A stretch of 43,572 nucleotides of DNA from Helicobacteraceae bacterium (lineage in GTDB: Bacteria > Campylobacterota > Campylobacteria > Campylobacterales > SZUA-545), in the NCBI GenBank assembly GCA_031288475.1, contig JAITRJ010000003.1, forward strand, positions 1-43,572. The letters are read 5' to 3'. Within the stretch, counting starts at the first letter, position 1. Every line of letters begins with the position of its first letter. The translations under genes and the position numbers were made by a program. Below the pieces are notes generated by a model that had not been told where the DNA came from, did no database searches, and saw nothing but the letters and a program-made list of their open reading frames with translations. Shown in pieces: positions 28,447-36,569 of the stretch.

Positions 28447-29364
28447 ATGCGCAGAATAGCTCTGTTGATGGTATTCTGTTGCATTGTCGTGCCCGCGGCG
28501 GAACAGCCCTCCGCCTTCAAAGGCGGAGACGCTTCCGGTTTGACGGAAAGCGAGCGGGCAATCCGCGCCAATCAGAGATCGATTACGTCGCTGGAAAAGC
28601 GCGTTTTCGCGTTAGAACAGAAGCTTGAAAAAATCTCGACCGTCAGCGACGGGCTTGCCGCTTCCGTACGTTCCAACGCTGAAACGCTTAACAGCATAAA
28701 ACAATCTCTGGCGCGCATAGAAGAGCGTATAAAAATGCTCAATGAAAGTGACGTAAAAAATCTTACGGAGCTTTCTGCGCTCGGCAAGCGACAAGGTGCT
28801 TTGGAAAAGCAGGTCAACAATGCGCTTTCCGCGCAGTCGAAAAATCAAGAGAAGCTTGCGCAATCTATTGCTAACGCGATCACAAAAGAGAGATTCGACA
28901 GAACGATAGGTCAAATCACGGAAGAGCTTGATCTAAGCCGCAACGCGCTAAAGTCGCTTGGCGTCGACGCGCTGGCTGTGAAGTACGACAGCACCGAACC
29001 GGAGACGCTGCTTGCCGAGTCGATAAAGATGATTGAAACGAAAAACTACGATGGGGCGAGATCGAGGCTGGCGTATTTAGCGGAAAAGAAGTACAAGCCT
29101 GCGGAGACAGCTTTCAGGCTTGGATCCATCTATTACTTTCAAGAAGATAACGAGCGAGCGATTGGTCTTTTTAAAGAGAGCGCGCAGCAGGATGAGGAGG
29201 CGTACTATATGCCTATATTGCTTTACTATTCCGGTATATGCCACGAGCGGCAGAAAAGTTACGCTGATGCGAAGAGATTCTATGAAACGCTTATACAGCT
29301 CTTTCCGGAGGATAAAATAACCGAAAACGCTAAAAAACGGCTGGCAAAGCTGCCTGCAAACTAG
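28447..29364 (+). CDS. cpoB: Tol-Pal associated protein CpoB (YbgF)
   Basis: CpoB coordinates Tol action with septal peptidoglycan synthesis in E. coli. Here a signal peptide (cleavage near PAAEQ) is followed by a long coiled coil (about residues 35-170) and C-terminal tetratricopeptide repeats with AETAFRLGSIYYFQEDNERA and YADAKRFYETLIQLFPED. 305 residues. The coiled coil is longer than in E. coli. It lies 8 bases after pal and overlaps the convergent glycosyltransferase by 4 bases. Confidence 0.9.
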   Translation: MRRIALLMVFCCIVVPAAEQPSAFKGGDASGLTESERAIRANQRSITSLEKRVFALEQKLEKISTVSDGLAASVRSNAETLNSIKQSLARIEERIKMLNESDVKNLTELSALGKRQGALEKQVNNALSAQSKNQEKLAQSIANAITKERFDRTIGQITEELDLSRNALKSLGVDALAVKYDSTEPETLLAESIKMIETKNYDGARSRLAYLAEKKYKPAETAFRLGSIYYFQEDNERAIGLFKESAQQDEEAYYMPILLYYSGICHERQKSYADAKRFYETLIQLFPEDKITENAKKRLAKLPAN

Positions 29365-30383
29365 CCTTTTTGGACGAGAAGAGGCCGGTCGCCGATATTT
29401 TTTAATACGCGATTCACAATTGCGGACGGATCTATCAGTCTAATACACTCATAACTTCCTTTGAAACATCGTTTCTGGCCGTAAACAGAGCATGGACGAC
29501 ATAAGAGAGGAAGCCCGATAGCGTTTTCCATAGATTGGTTTAACCCGTAGAAACCAGCGAAAGGATGCGTAGCGCCCCAGATCGAAACGGCTGTTGTAGC
29601 TGTCAGCGACGCGAGGTGCAGGTTTGCCGAGTCCATCGTGATCATCAGATCAAGATCGCCAATCAAACGCATCTCATCATAAAAAGAGAGCTTTTCCACC
29701 ACCGATTGCGTGTTAGGATGAATGCTTTCCCACTTTTGCAGTATACCCTGTTCGTTTGTTCCGCCGAAAAGATATATCTTTATGTCCGATCGGGAGCTCA
29801 ATACTTCAATCACTTTTTTCGTTAGATCGGGCGGATAAGTTTTACCGATATGTTTAGCGAATGGTGCGATGCCGATCCATATCCCGCTATGCGCGTTTCT
29901 GCCCTCAAAGATCGAAGTAAATTTCAACGAGGCGTCGTAACCAAGCGCGGTAAAAACGCCCTGATACCGCTCCAGTGTGGTTTTTAACGGTTTAAGCATT
30001 TTATTTGTCATTCTTATAAGCGCTTTTTTTTCGCCTCGTGCCTTGCAAATTGATGCCGTTTTTGCACCGCCGAAGCGAAACAGCAGCGAAAGAATCTTTG
30101 AACGAACAGAACCGTGCAGATCGGCAATCCTCGCTTCGCCGTCAACAGCTTTTTTTATATCGAAGAAGAGTCTTAAAACGCCAAAAAAACCTATATGCCT
30201 CCCTTCCGTCTGCGCTGCGATCACAAAAACATTTTCGGGTTTGTTTATAAATAATTTTGCAAACGGCTCTTTTACAATTGCAAGGAAACGGTCGTTGCTA
30301 TAACGCTGCGCGATCGAATAGAGCACCGGGATCACAATGGCAATATCGCCAAGCGAGGAAAAACGTATCACTATCGCCGTCAT
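29361..30383 (-). CDS. Glycosyltransferase family 9 (heptosyltransferase-like)
   Basis: GT9 enzymes add sugars, typically heptoses, to the lipopolysaccharide core at the inner membrane. The 340-residue product opens with IVIRFSSLGDIAIVIPVL, the usual RxxxxGD start, and has the C-terminal donor-site signature MITMDSANLHLASLTATTAV followed by IWGATHP. Extra cysteines occur near the end (LLCRPCSVYGQKRC), a cluster also found in many heptosyltransferases. It overlaps the upstream DUF4254 gene by one base. Acceptor and donor cannot be read from sequence, so no waa letter is given. Confidence 0.88.
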   Translation of the reverse strand: MTAIVIRFSSLGDIAIVIPVLYSIAQRYSNDRFLAIVKEPFAKLFINKPENVFVIAAQTEGRHIGFFGVLRLFFDIKKAVDGEARIADLHGSVRSKILSLLFRFGGAKTASICKARGEKKALIRMTNKMLKPLKTTLERYQGVFTALGYDASLKFTSIFEGRNAHSGIWIGIAPFAKHIGKTYPPDLTKKVIEVLSSRSDIKIYLFGGTNEQGILQKWESIHPNTQSVVEKLSFYDEMRLIGDLDLMITMDSANLHLASLTATTAVSIWGATHPFAGFYGLNQSMENAIGLPLLCRPCSVYGQKRCFKGSYECIRLIDPSAIVNRVLKNIGDRPLLVQKG

Positions 30384-30988
30384 TATTGTCTGGCGTATAG
30401 AATCGGATTCAGGCTGGGATCGTTGTACATCTTCATCTGCTTATAAACTTTCATATACTTTTTCCCGCTCTCTATATCTGCTAAAAGCTGTTCTATAGCT
30501 AAAGAAAGATCGTCCTTTTGCGTCAGCAGCACTTCAAGTTTATCTTCAACCAACAGGCGCTGATTGGCGTCTATATCGTTGCGTTCAGTCTCTTTACGCA
30601 TATGAAAAATTTTAAGTGCGAGTATCGAAAGCCGATCTATTGCCCATGCGGGGCTTTCGGTACTGAATGTTGCGTCTTTCAGTGTCTCCGTGTCTTTATA
30701 CCAGTTGTAAAAGAAGCCGTCGATCATTTCGACAAGATCGGTTCTTTCTTGATTGAATCGATCGATCCTCCGTTTTATCTCCAGCGCTCTTTCAGAGTTT
30801 ATATGCGGATCGCGTATAATATCTTCCAGATGCCACTGCACGGTGTCGATCCAGTTTTTCAGATAGAGATAAAACTCGATCGATCTGTCTGCATAGGGGT
30901 TTTTTGGCTCGCTGTCAATACTATCCAATATATGATAGTCGGCGATTGATCGAATAAATATGGCATACGCGCGTTCTGTAAAATTCAT
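30383..30988 (-). CDS. DUF4254 protein
   Basis: A 201-residue soluble, mostly alpha-helical protein that I place in DUF4254 by its overall pattern, including YLKNWIDTVQWHLEDIIRDP and helical RRIDRFNQERTDLVEMID, and a Lys/Tyr-rich C-terminus. To my knowledge the family is best known in Bacteroidota and Chlorobi, next to GT9 glycosyltransferases, and has no established function. The ATG is preceded only by GGCGG. The stop overlaps the GT9 start (TAATG), so the two are translationally coupled. Divergent from rnhB. Confidence 0.7.
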   Translation of the reverse strand: MNFTERAYAIFIRSIADYHILDSIDSEPKNPYADRSIEFYLYLKNWIDTVQWHLEDIIRDPHINSERALEIKRRIDRFNQERTDLVEMIDGFFYNWYKDTETLKDATFSTESPAWAIDRLSILALKIFHMRKETERNDIDANQRLLVEDKLEVLLTQKDDLSLAIEQLLADIESGKKYMKVYKQMKMYNDPSLNPILYARQ

Positions 30989-31101
30989 CTACGCCGCCTT
31001 GCGTAAAGATACGAGCGCCTGTTACGCGCCGTCCGTGGCAATTGTAACGCGGTTAAGCTAAGAGAGGATAATGTTCTGGCGTATGGCTATGCGGAGCAAT
31101 A

Positions 31102-31638
31102 ATGATTATATGCGGAATAGACGAAGCGGGGCGCGGGACGTTGGCGGGCGATCTGGCGGTTGCGGGTGTTGTGCTGATACGAAAAATTGAAGGGTTAAAA
31201 GACAGCAAGAAACTTTCGCGGGAGAGACGGGAAAAGCTGTTTGACATTATATGCGCAAACTCCATCTATCATATTGCGCTTATCAATGCGGCGGCAATTG
31301 ATAAAACAGGACTTTCACGAGCGCTTGCCAGCGGTTTAAGAGAAATAAAAAACGCTGTCAGAGCGGATATATACATATACGACGGGAACTGCGCGTTCGG
31401 CGTAGAGGCCATAACCACGCAGATCAAGGCGGACGCCTGCGTAGAGGAGGTAAGTGCCGCGTCCATTCTGGCAAAGGTATCTAAAGATCGATCTCTCCTA
31501 TTGCTGGCGGAAAATTATCCACAATACGGCTTTGAAAAACATCAGGGCTACGGCGTTAAAGCGCATATAGAGGCAATTAAAAAATACGGCTATACGCCAT
31601 TTCACAGAAGAAGCTTTGTCGTGAAAGAGCTGTTATAG
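31102..31638 (+). CDS. rnhB: Ribonuclease HII
   Basis: RNase HII cuts RNA in RNA-DNA hybrids and single ribonucleotides in DNA. The catalytic residues are D7 and E8 in GIDEAGRG, D94 in IYDGN and D111 in KADACVEEVSAASI; SKDR follows. 178 residues, ATG behind GGAG. Confidence 0.94.
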   Translation: MIICGIDEAGRGTLAGDLAVAGVVLIRKIEGLKDSKKLSRERREKLFDIICANSIYHIALINAAAIDKTGLSRALASGLREIKNAVRADIYIYDGNCAFGVEAITTQIKADACVEEVSAASILAKVSKDRSLLLLAENYPQYGFEKHQGYGVKAHIEAIKKYGYTPFHRRSFVVKELL

Positions 31639-32060
31639 CATATAAGCTGCGTTTGATCGAAACGGGAGAGGCTTTTATGTATTTGGAGATTTTCGTTTTT
31701 CCCTGAACATTTTCATTCAGACGGAAAGCCTGTTTTGCATAGATTCATTGAACTGATCGTTAAACGCCAGTTCCAAATTTTTCCAAGCTTGTCAAAAGCG
31801 GATTTCGCTTATTCTTTTGACAACGGCAAAAGCCCGTAACGCGCCCCGCCTGCCGGAACAAAGCGGTGGCGGCGTTCGGGAAAATGAGAGTTGCTGTAAA
31901 ATTACAGAAGCGGTTTACCGCAAAACGCGCCATAATAAGGCAAGCCGCTGGAAGAAAGTCAGTGGTTGGCGGTATCGGTGAAGCTGCGTAATGTCCATTG
32001 CATTGCGTTTAGCGTAACCGCCGGGCGGGAGCTGGTAGCCGTTGTGGTGGTATTGAAAGT

Positions 32061-32342
32061 TTGCGTATTCGCGCTTTACAACTAAAGCAAGGTTGGTTTC
32101 CGACGCGCTTTTCCCGCAGGGAAATGTCGGAGCGCGGCGTTGGGAACCAAGTTTTGTTTGCGGCGCTGCATAAAGTTGCGTCTGCTCCAGCGGGCGCTGG
32201 AAAACCAATAAGTAAGGGGGGGGGGACGAGGGGGAAGAAATGGTTGTGGAGTCTATGGAAGATAATGGTCGTTGGAATGACGACGATGTTGGTAGTCCTA
32301 TGCTTTATGATCTGTTTTCTTAAAGCGCAAGGAGGTTTCTGA
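32061..32342 (+). pseudogene. Degenerate tandem copies of oadG
   Basis: The open frame joins two broken pieces. The first (from about 32085) reads LQLKQGWFPTRFSRRE and matches FLKAQGWFLMRFFPQA of the intact oadG downstream. After the G10 tract the second reads KIMVVGMTTMLVVLCFM then FLKAQGGF and stops at TGA 32340, where the intact gene continues with LMRFFP. DNA likeness to the intact copy continues past the stop (TTTTTCCC, AAAGAG, GGCGGAAC) to about 32395. These look like earlier tandem duplicates that have lost their reading frames. Confidence 0.6.
32216..32225 (+). repeat. Homopolymer G10 tract
   Basis: Ten consecutive G residues within the joined oadG-like frame (encoding Gly-Gly-Gly). 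Tracts of this length are slippage-prone in Campylobacterota, where they drive phase variation; a one-base change here would move the second half of the frame. Confidence 0.7.
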
Positions 32343-32471
32343 CGCGCTTTTTCCCAAAAGGAAAGAGCGACGCTCGGTTCGGCGGAACCAAAAGTTTCGT
32401 GTGCGCCGTTGCAACAAGTCGTATTCACCGTTATCGGCGAATATTAAGAAGCAAAAAATAAGGAAAGATTG

Positions 32472-32708
32472 ATGGAAAGCGGCAATTTGGTGTTGGAAGC
32501 AGCGAAGATAATGGTCGTTGGAATGACGACCGTTTTTTGTTTTTTGTGCTTTATGATTTATTTTCTTAAAGCGCAAGGTTGGTTTTTGATGCGGTTTTTC
32601 CCGCAGGCAAAAGAGACAGCGGCGGAACAAGGCGCGAAAATCTCAAGCGAGACGCTACGAAAAATCGCGCTGGAAGCGATTCGCGAATATACAAAGACTC
32701 GAGGCTAG
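32472..32708 (+). CDS. oadG: Oxaloacetate decarboxylase gamma-like subunit
   Basis: A 78-residue protein with one N-terminal membrane helix (VVGMTTVFCFLCFMIYFL) and a charged tail with GAKISSETLRKIALEAIREY, matching the small gamma subunit that ties the carboxyltransferase (alpha) to the membrane pump (beta) in sodium-translocating decarboxylases. The Pro-rich tail with a C-terminal His, seen in Klebsiella OadG, is lacking. ATG 32472 has AAGGA seven bases upstream. Nine bases separate it from oadA. Confidence 0.75.
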   Translation: MESGNLVLEAAKIMVVGMTTVFCFLCFMIYFLKAQGWFLMRFFPQAKETAAEQGAKISSETLRKIALEAIREYTKTRG

Positions 32709-32717
32709 GAGGTTGTC

Positions 32718-34520
32718 ATGGCTGAGAAAAAAATCATAGAGGTTATGGACACAAGCTATCGCGACGGCTTCCAGTCGGTTTTCGGCGCACGCGTGTTTAT
32801 GAAAGATTTCCTGCCCACTATCGAATCGGCGATCAACGCCGGAATCAAGCATTTTGAGATGGGCGGCGGCGCGAGATTTCAGGCGCTGTTTTTCTATCTG
32901 AACGAAAATGCCTTTGATATGATGGACAAATTCCGCGAGATCGCGGGCAAAGACGCGATACTTCAGACGCTCTCGCGCGGTGTTAATTACGTGGGCTTAG
33001 ACACGGGTTCGCGCGAGATTATCGATCTGCACGCGCGGTTGTTTAAAAAACACGGCGTTACTACGATCCGCAATTTCGACGCGCTCAACGACGCGCGCAA
33101 TATGGAGTATTCGGCGAAGGCGATCAAAAACGCAGGACTAAATCACGAGCTGACCGTTACCGTTATGGATCTGCCTCCAGGCTGCGTTGGCGCGCATGAT
33201 GCGGCGTTTTACGAAAAGACGCTCAAAAGTTTTCTGGACGCGGGTGTGCCTTACGACTCGGTCGTTTTCAAAGACGCCTCCGGCACGGCAAACCCGCGCA
33301 AAGTCTATGAAACGATCGCTGCCGCGCGGAAACTGCTGGGCAAAAACACGCATATCCGCTACCATACGCACGAAACGGCTGGTATCGGCTTGGCGTGTTA
33401 TCTTGCGGCGATCGAGGCGGGGGCGGACGGGGTGGATCTCGATCGCGAACCTGTCAGCGGCGGTACGGCGCACACCGATATTCTCGTGATGGCGCATGCG
33501 CTCAGAGGTTCGCGCTTTGTTTTGGGCAACCATCTCGGCGAGGGGCTGAATCTTGATAAAGTATTAGAAAGCGAAGCGATCTTAAAAGAGGCGCTGAAAG
33601 ATTACTTTATACCGCCAGAAGCGACGCAAGTTTCGGCGATCATTCAGTATTCGCCTATGCCGGGCGGAGCGCTTACGGCAAACACGCAAATGATGCGCGA
33701 CAACAACTGTTTGGACAAGTTTCCTGCCGTGATCGCGCAAATGCGCGAGGTGGTGGAAAAAGGCGGTTTTGGAACGTCCGTTACGCCCGTAAGCCAGTTC
33801 TACTTCCAACAAGCGTTTAACAACGTAATGTTCGGCAAATGGAAGAAGATTGCAGACGGTTACGGCAGAATGGTTCTCGGCTACTTCGGTAAAACGCCCG
33901 TGGCGCCCGATCCGCAGATTGTCGCGCTCGCTTCCGAGCAGCTTAAACTGCCGACGACGACGGAAAACGCAATCAATATAGCCGATCGCGACGAGAAAAA
34001 ATCGAACAAATGGGCAAAAGAGCAGCTTGCGGCGAATAATCTTGAGACAAGCGACGAGAATGTGTTTATCGTTCTTGCGTGCGGCGATAAGGGGATTAAG
34101 TTTCTGCGCGGTGAAGCCAAAGGGAGCGTCCGCCTTAAATCCGACGCGGCTACGAAACCCGCTCTTGGCGTCGAGGAGTTTACGATAGTCGTCGAAGGGC
34201 AGACCTATTTCGTCAAGGTCGCCGAAGGCAAGATTGCGGAGCTAAGCGCGGCAAGCGGCGCGCAGATCGCAGTCGACGCAAGCGCCCCGCCGCCTAGCGG
34301 CAAAACGCATATTATCGCCGCTCCGATGCCCGGAACCATAACCAAGATCGTCAAAAGCGTCGGAGATCGCGTCAAAAACGGCGAGCTTGTACTGGTAATG
34401 GAAGCGATGAAGATGGAAAACGAGATATTTTCGGATACGGACGGCGTAATTTCGGCGATCAACGCGTCCGTTGGAACAAAAGCGCAGACTGGACAAGCGC
34501 TGCTTACGATCTCGGCTTAA
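32718..34520 (+). CDS. oadA: Biotin-dependent carboxyltransferase, oxaloacetate decarboxylase alpha type
   Basis: The carboxyltransferase domain begins MDTSYRDGFQS. The metal-binding histidines lie in YHTHETAG, and the carbamylated lysine region reads VVFKDASG. A linker follows, then a C-terminal biotinyl domain with EAMKMEN (K565) after a Pro/Ala hinge. It removes CO2 from oxaloacetate and passes it via biotin to the beta subunit, where release drives sodium export. The same architecture is called PycB in Campylobacter pyruvate carboxylase; the adjoining oadG and oadB favour the sodium-pump role. 600 residues; AGGAGG ribosome site. Confidence 0.88.
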   Translation: MAEKKIIEVMDTSYRDGFQSVFGARVFMKDFLPTIESAINAGIKHFEMGGGARFQALFFYLNENAFDMMDKFREIAGKDAILQTLSRGVNYVGLDTGSREIIDLHARLFKKHGVTTIRNFDALNDARNMEYSAKAIKNAGLNHELTVTVMDLPPGCVGAHDAAFYEKTLKSFLDAGVPYDSVVFKDASGTANPRKVYETIAAARKLLGKNTHIRYHTHETAGIGLACYLAAIEAGADGVDLDREPVSGGTAHTDILVMAHALRGSRFVLGNHLGEGLNLDKVLESEAILKEALKDYFIPPEATQVSAIIQYSPMPGGALTANTQMMRDNNCLDKFPAVIAQMREVVEKGGFGTSVTPVSQFYFQQAFNNVMFGKWKKIADGYGRMVLGYFGKTPVAPDPQIVALASEQLKLPTTTENAINIADRDEKKSNKWAKEQLAANNLETSDENVFIVLACGDKGIKFLRGEAKGSVRLKSDAATKPALGVEEFTIVVEGQTYFVKVAEGKIAELSAASGAQIAVDASAPPPSGKTHIIAAPMPGTITKIVKSVGDRVKNGELVLVMEAMKMENEIFSDTDGVISAINASVGTKAQTGQALLTISA

Positions 34521-34529
34521 GGATTAGTT

Positions 34530-35873
34530 ATGAAGAAACTACTCTTAACCATCCTTATGTCCGCATTTTTAGGTGCGGTTGCTTTGATCGCGGATACTCC
34601 AAACAACGACGCGGCACAAGAAAGCGGCGGCGCGGCGCAGGGAGCGCAAAAAGCCGAAAAGGTCTATACGCCTAAGCCGCTTAGCGATATGTTTTTAGAG
34701 TTGTCCAAAAGCACGGGCATCAGCGCACTTTTATCGCCGCAGGAAAACGTGAAAAACGAGTTTGGAAAAGAGGTCGGTCCGTTCGCGCAAACATGGGGAC
34801 GCCTTGTAATGTTTGTTATCTGCTTTATACTGTTCTATCTTGGGATTGTAAAGCAGTATGAGCCTTTGCTGTTGCTTCCGATCGCCTTTGGCGGTCTGCT
34901 AGCAAATATACCCATAGCGGATATGGCTGGACCTAACGGGTTTCTAGGCGTTTTGTACAATATGGGCATCGCCAGCGGTTTATTTCCGCTGTTGATCTTT
35001 ATGGGCGTGGGCGCTATGACCGACTTCGGACCTCTTTTAGCCAATCCAAAAACATCTTTGCTTGGCGGCGCAGCGCAGTTTGGCATTTTTGGCACGCTTG
35101 TATTGGCCGTTGTACTGAGTAAATATACGGGGTTTTTTGAATTTACGATGAAGCAGGCGGGGGCGATCAGCATTATAGGCGGCGCGGACGGACCCACCTC
35201 AATCTTTGTCGCCTCGCGCCTCGCGCCGGAGCTTCTGGGGGCGATCGCAGTCTCGGCGTATTCGTATATGGCGCTGGTGCCGCTGATTCAGCCACCGATT
35301 ATGCGCGCTTTAACGACAAAAAAAGAGCGCGAGATTAAAATGACGCAGTTGCGCGAGGTGGGCAAAATCGAAAAGGTTTTGTTTCCTATTTCGCTTGTAG
35401 TTTTATGCGCGCTGTTTCTGCCCGACGCGGCGCCTTTAATGGGCGCGCTTTGCTTTGGCAATCTTGCTCGCGAATGCGGCGTGATCGAGCGCATAAACGA
35501 CACCCTGCAAAACTCGCTGATCAATATCGTTACAATCTTTCTGGGGCTTGCGGTTGGTTCTAAACTTGCGGCGGATAAGTTTTTGATCCCTGAGACGCTT
35601 GGGATTGTCGTGTTGGGTCTGATCGCCTTTTCGTTTGGCACCGCTGCCGGCGTGGTTATGGCGAAAATTATGAACAAGCTCAGCAAAGATCCGATCAATC
35701 CGTTGATTGGAAGCGCGGGCGTTTCCGCCGTGCCGATGGCGGCGCGCGTCTCGCAAAAAGAGGCGCAAAAAGCCAATCCGCACAACTTCCTTTTAATGCA
35801 CGCTATGGGACCTAACGTATCCGGCGTAATCGGTTCAGCCGTCGCCGCCGGCGTTCTACTATCCCTATTTTAA
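34530..35873 (+). CDS. oadB: Sodium-translocating decarboxylase beta subunit
   Basis: The integral membrane subunit decarboxylates carboxybiotin and moves sodium outward. About ten hydrophobic segments are visible, with the conserved MTDFGPLL region and [10 protein letters not shown] (residues 217-226), whose Asp belongs to the sodium path. The C-terminus carries [20 protein letters not shown]. It has an extra signal-like N-terminus and a soluble stretch (about 21-88) before the first family helix. 447 residues; AAGGA ahead of the ATG. Confidence 0.92.
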   Translation: MKKLLLTILMSAFLGAVALIADTPNNDAAQESGGAAQGAQKAEKVYTPKPLSDMFLELSKSTGISALLSPQENVKNEFGKEVGPFAQTWGRLVMFVICFILFYLGIVKQYEPLLLLPIAFGGLLANIPIADMAGPNGFLGVLYNMGIASGLFPLLIFMGVGAMTDFGPLLANPKTSLLGGAAQFGIFGTLVLAVVLSKYTGFFEFTMKQAGAISIIGGADGPTSIFVASRLAPELLGAIAVSAYSYMALVPLIQPPIMRALTTKKEREIKMTQLREVGKIEKVLFPISLVVLCALFLPDAAPLMGALCFGNLARECGVIERINDTLQNSLINIVTIFLGLAVGSKLAADKFLIPETLGIVVLGLIAFSFGTAAGVVMAKIMNKLSKDPINPLIGSAGVSAVPMAARVSQKEAQKANPHNFLLMHAMGPNVSGVIGSAVAAGVLLSLF

Positions 35874-35886
35874 CGCGTGTCTTGTT

Positions 35887-35909
35887 GCGGCGATCGTTAT
35901 GATCGCCGC
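35887..35909. terminator. Hairpin after oadB
   Basis: GCGGCGATC (35887-35895) and GATCGCCGC (35901-35909) form a perfect nine-pair stem with the loop GTTAT, 14 bases after the oadB stop. A second stem GGCGCG/CGCGCC follows directly. Neither has a T run, so they may stabilise the 3' end or act with Rho. Confidence 0.4.
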
Positions 35910-36007
35910 CGGCGCGCCCGCTCCGCGCCGCAATCCGGCGGAAATATCGGTTTCTTGTCTCCTCCGTTTCCGCTTATTCCTCCCGCTGTTCGCCTGCACG
36001 GATATTG

Positions 36008-36443
36008 CGTCATTGCGAGTCGCAAACTGCCGCGCCGATTTTAAATGGTTTGAGATCGTTTTCAAATCCGCTTTCCGCCGCTGCAATTGCCATTGCGGGT
36101 GAAGCGCGGCGAAGCAAAACTAAGCAACAGACGCGGTTTGCCTTTTACCCAACATGTCTACGATTGCGAAAATGCCACTCTTTCCTCCGCTCATTTTTGT
36201 CATTGCAAGCATTGCGCGGCAATTCAGAAAAATGTCAAATAATTAGTTGCTTTTATATTTGGCAAATTCATGTATTCCGTCATTGCGAGGAAGGAGCGAA
36301 GCGACTGACGTGGCAATCCATCAAAAATATTCAATCACTCAACTACATTTATAATCGCAAATTCATCTTTTTCGTCATTGCGAGCGCGCATCAACAACAC
36401 ACACCCTACCCATTCGTCATTGCGAGGTTCTTGCGAGATGACC
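36008..36443. repeat. Interspersed palindromic repeats, right cluster
   Basis: CGTCATTGCGAG occurs at 36008-36019, 36279-36290, 36373-36384 and 36415-36426, with GTCATTGCAAG at 36199-36209. The fullest copy (36277-36320) starts CCGTCATTGCGAGG and ends TGGCAATCCA, with ATTGC/GCAAT inverted at its ends, like the scattered repeat found between genes in many bacterial groups. The 36008 copy continues with CGCAAACTGCCGCGCC, the inverse of bases near 91. No gene is recognised in 35874-36559. Confidence 0.7.
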
Positions 36444-36545
36444 GTTATTTCGCGCTTTTTTTACCCAAACCTACCCCAGCAACCCACGCTACAAGTATTG
36501 CCGATGATTGTACCACAATTCCTTAAAGATTGCAATTTGCGCAAA

Positions 36546-36569
36546 CTTCAGATTACTCTTCAGATTACT
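36546..36569. repeat. 12-base tandem repeat at the integrase stop
   Basis: CTTCAGATTACT occurs twice head to tail, and the integrase stop codon (36560-36562) lies inside the second unit. It marks the left limit of recognisable element sequence and may relate to the attachment site or be a local duplication. Confidence 0.5.

Larger units (their letters stand above)
31639..32471. other. Gene-poor stretch with decayed oadG copies
   Basis: No intact gene is visible. From 31657 to 31836 one frame stays open for 60 codons without a usable start and ends at TAA 31837-31839; it matches nothing I know. From about 32070 onward, two damaged relatives of the oadG gene can be traced, with a run of ten G at 32216-32225 between them. 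Confidence 0.6.

Noticed and set aside
31657-31836. 60-codon open frame without a start downstream of rnhB
   Set aside because: No ATG, GTG or TTG with a ribosome site; could be a gene relic but cannot be identified.
36008-36443. CRISPR array in the right repeat cluster
   Set aside because: Copies differ in length, orientation context and spacing; spacers are not uniform and no cas gene is near.
36005-36526. 173-codon ORF between oadB and the integrase
   Set aside because: It consists largely of translated CGTCATTGCGAG repeats and low-conservation sequence.
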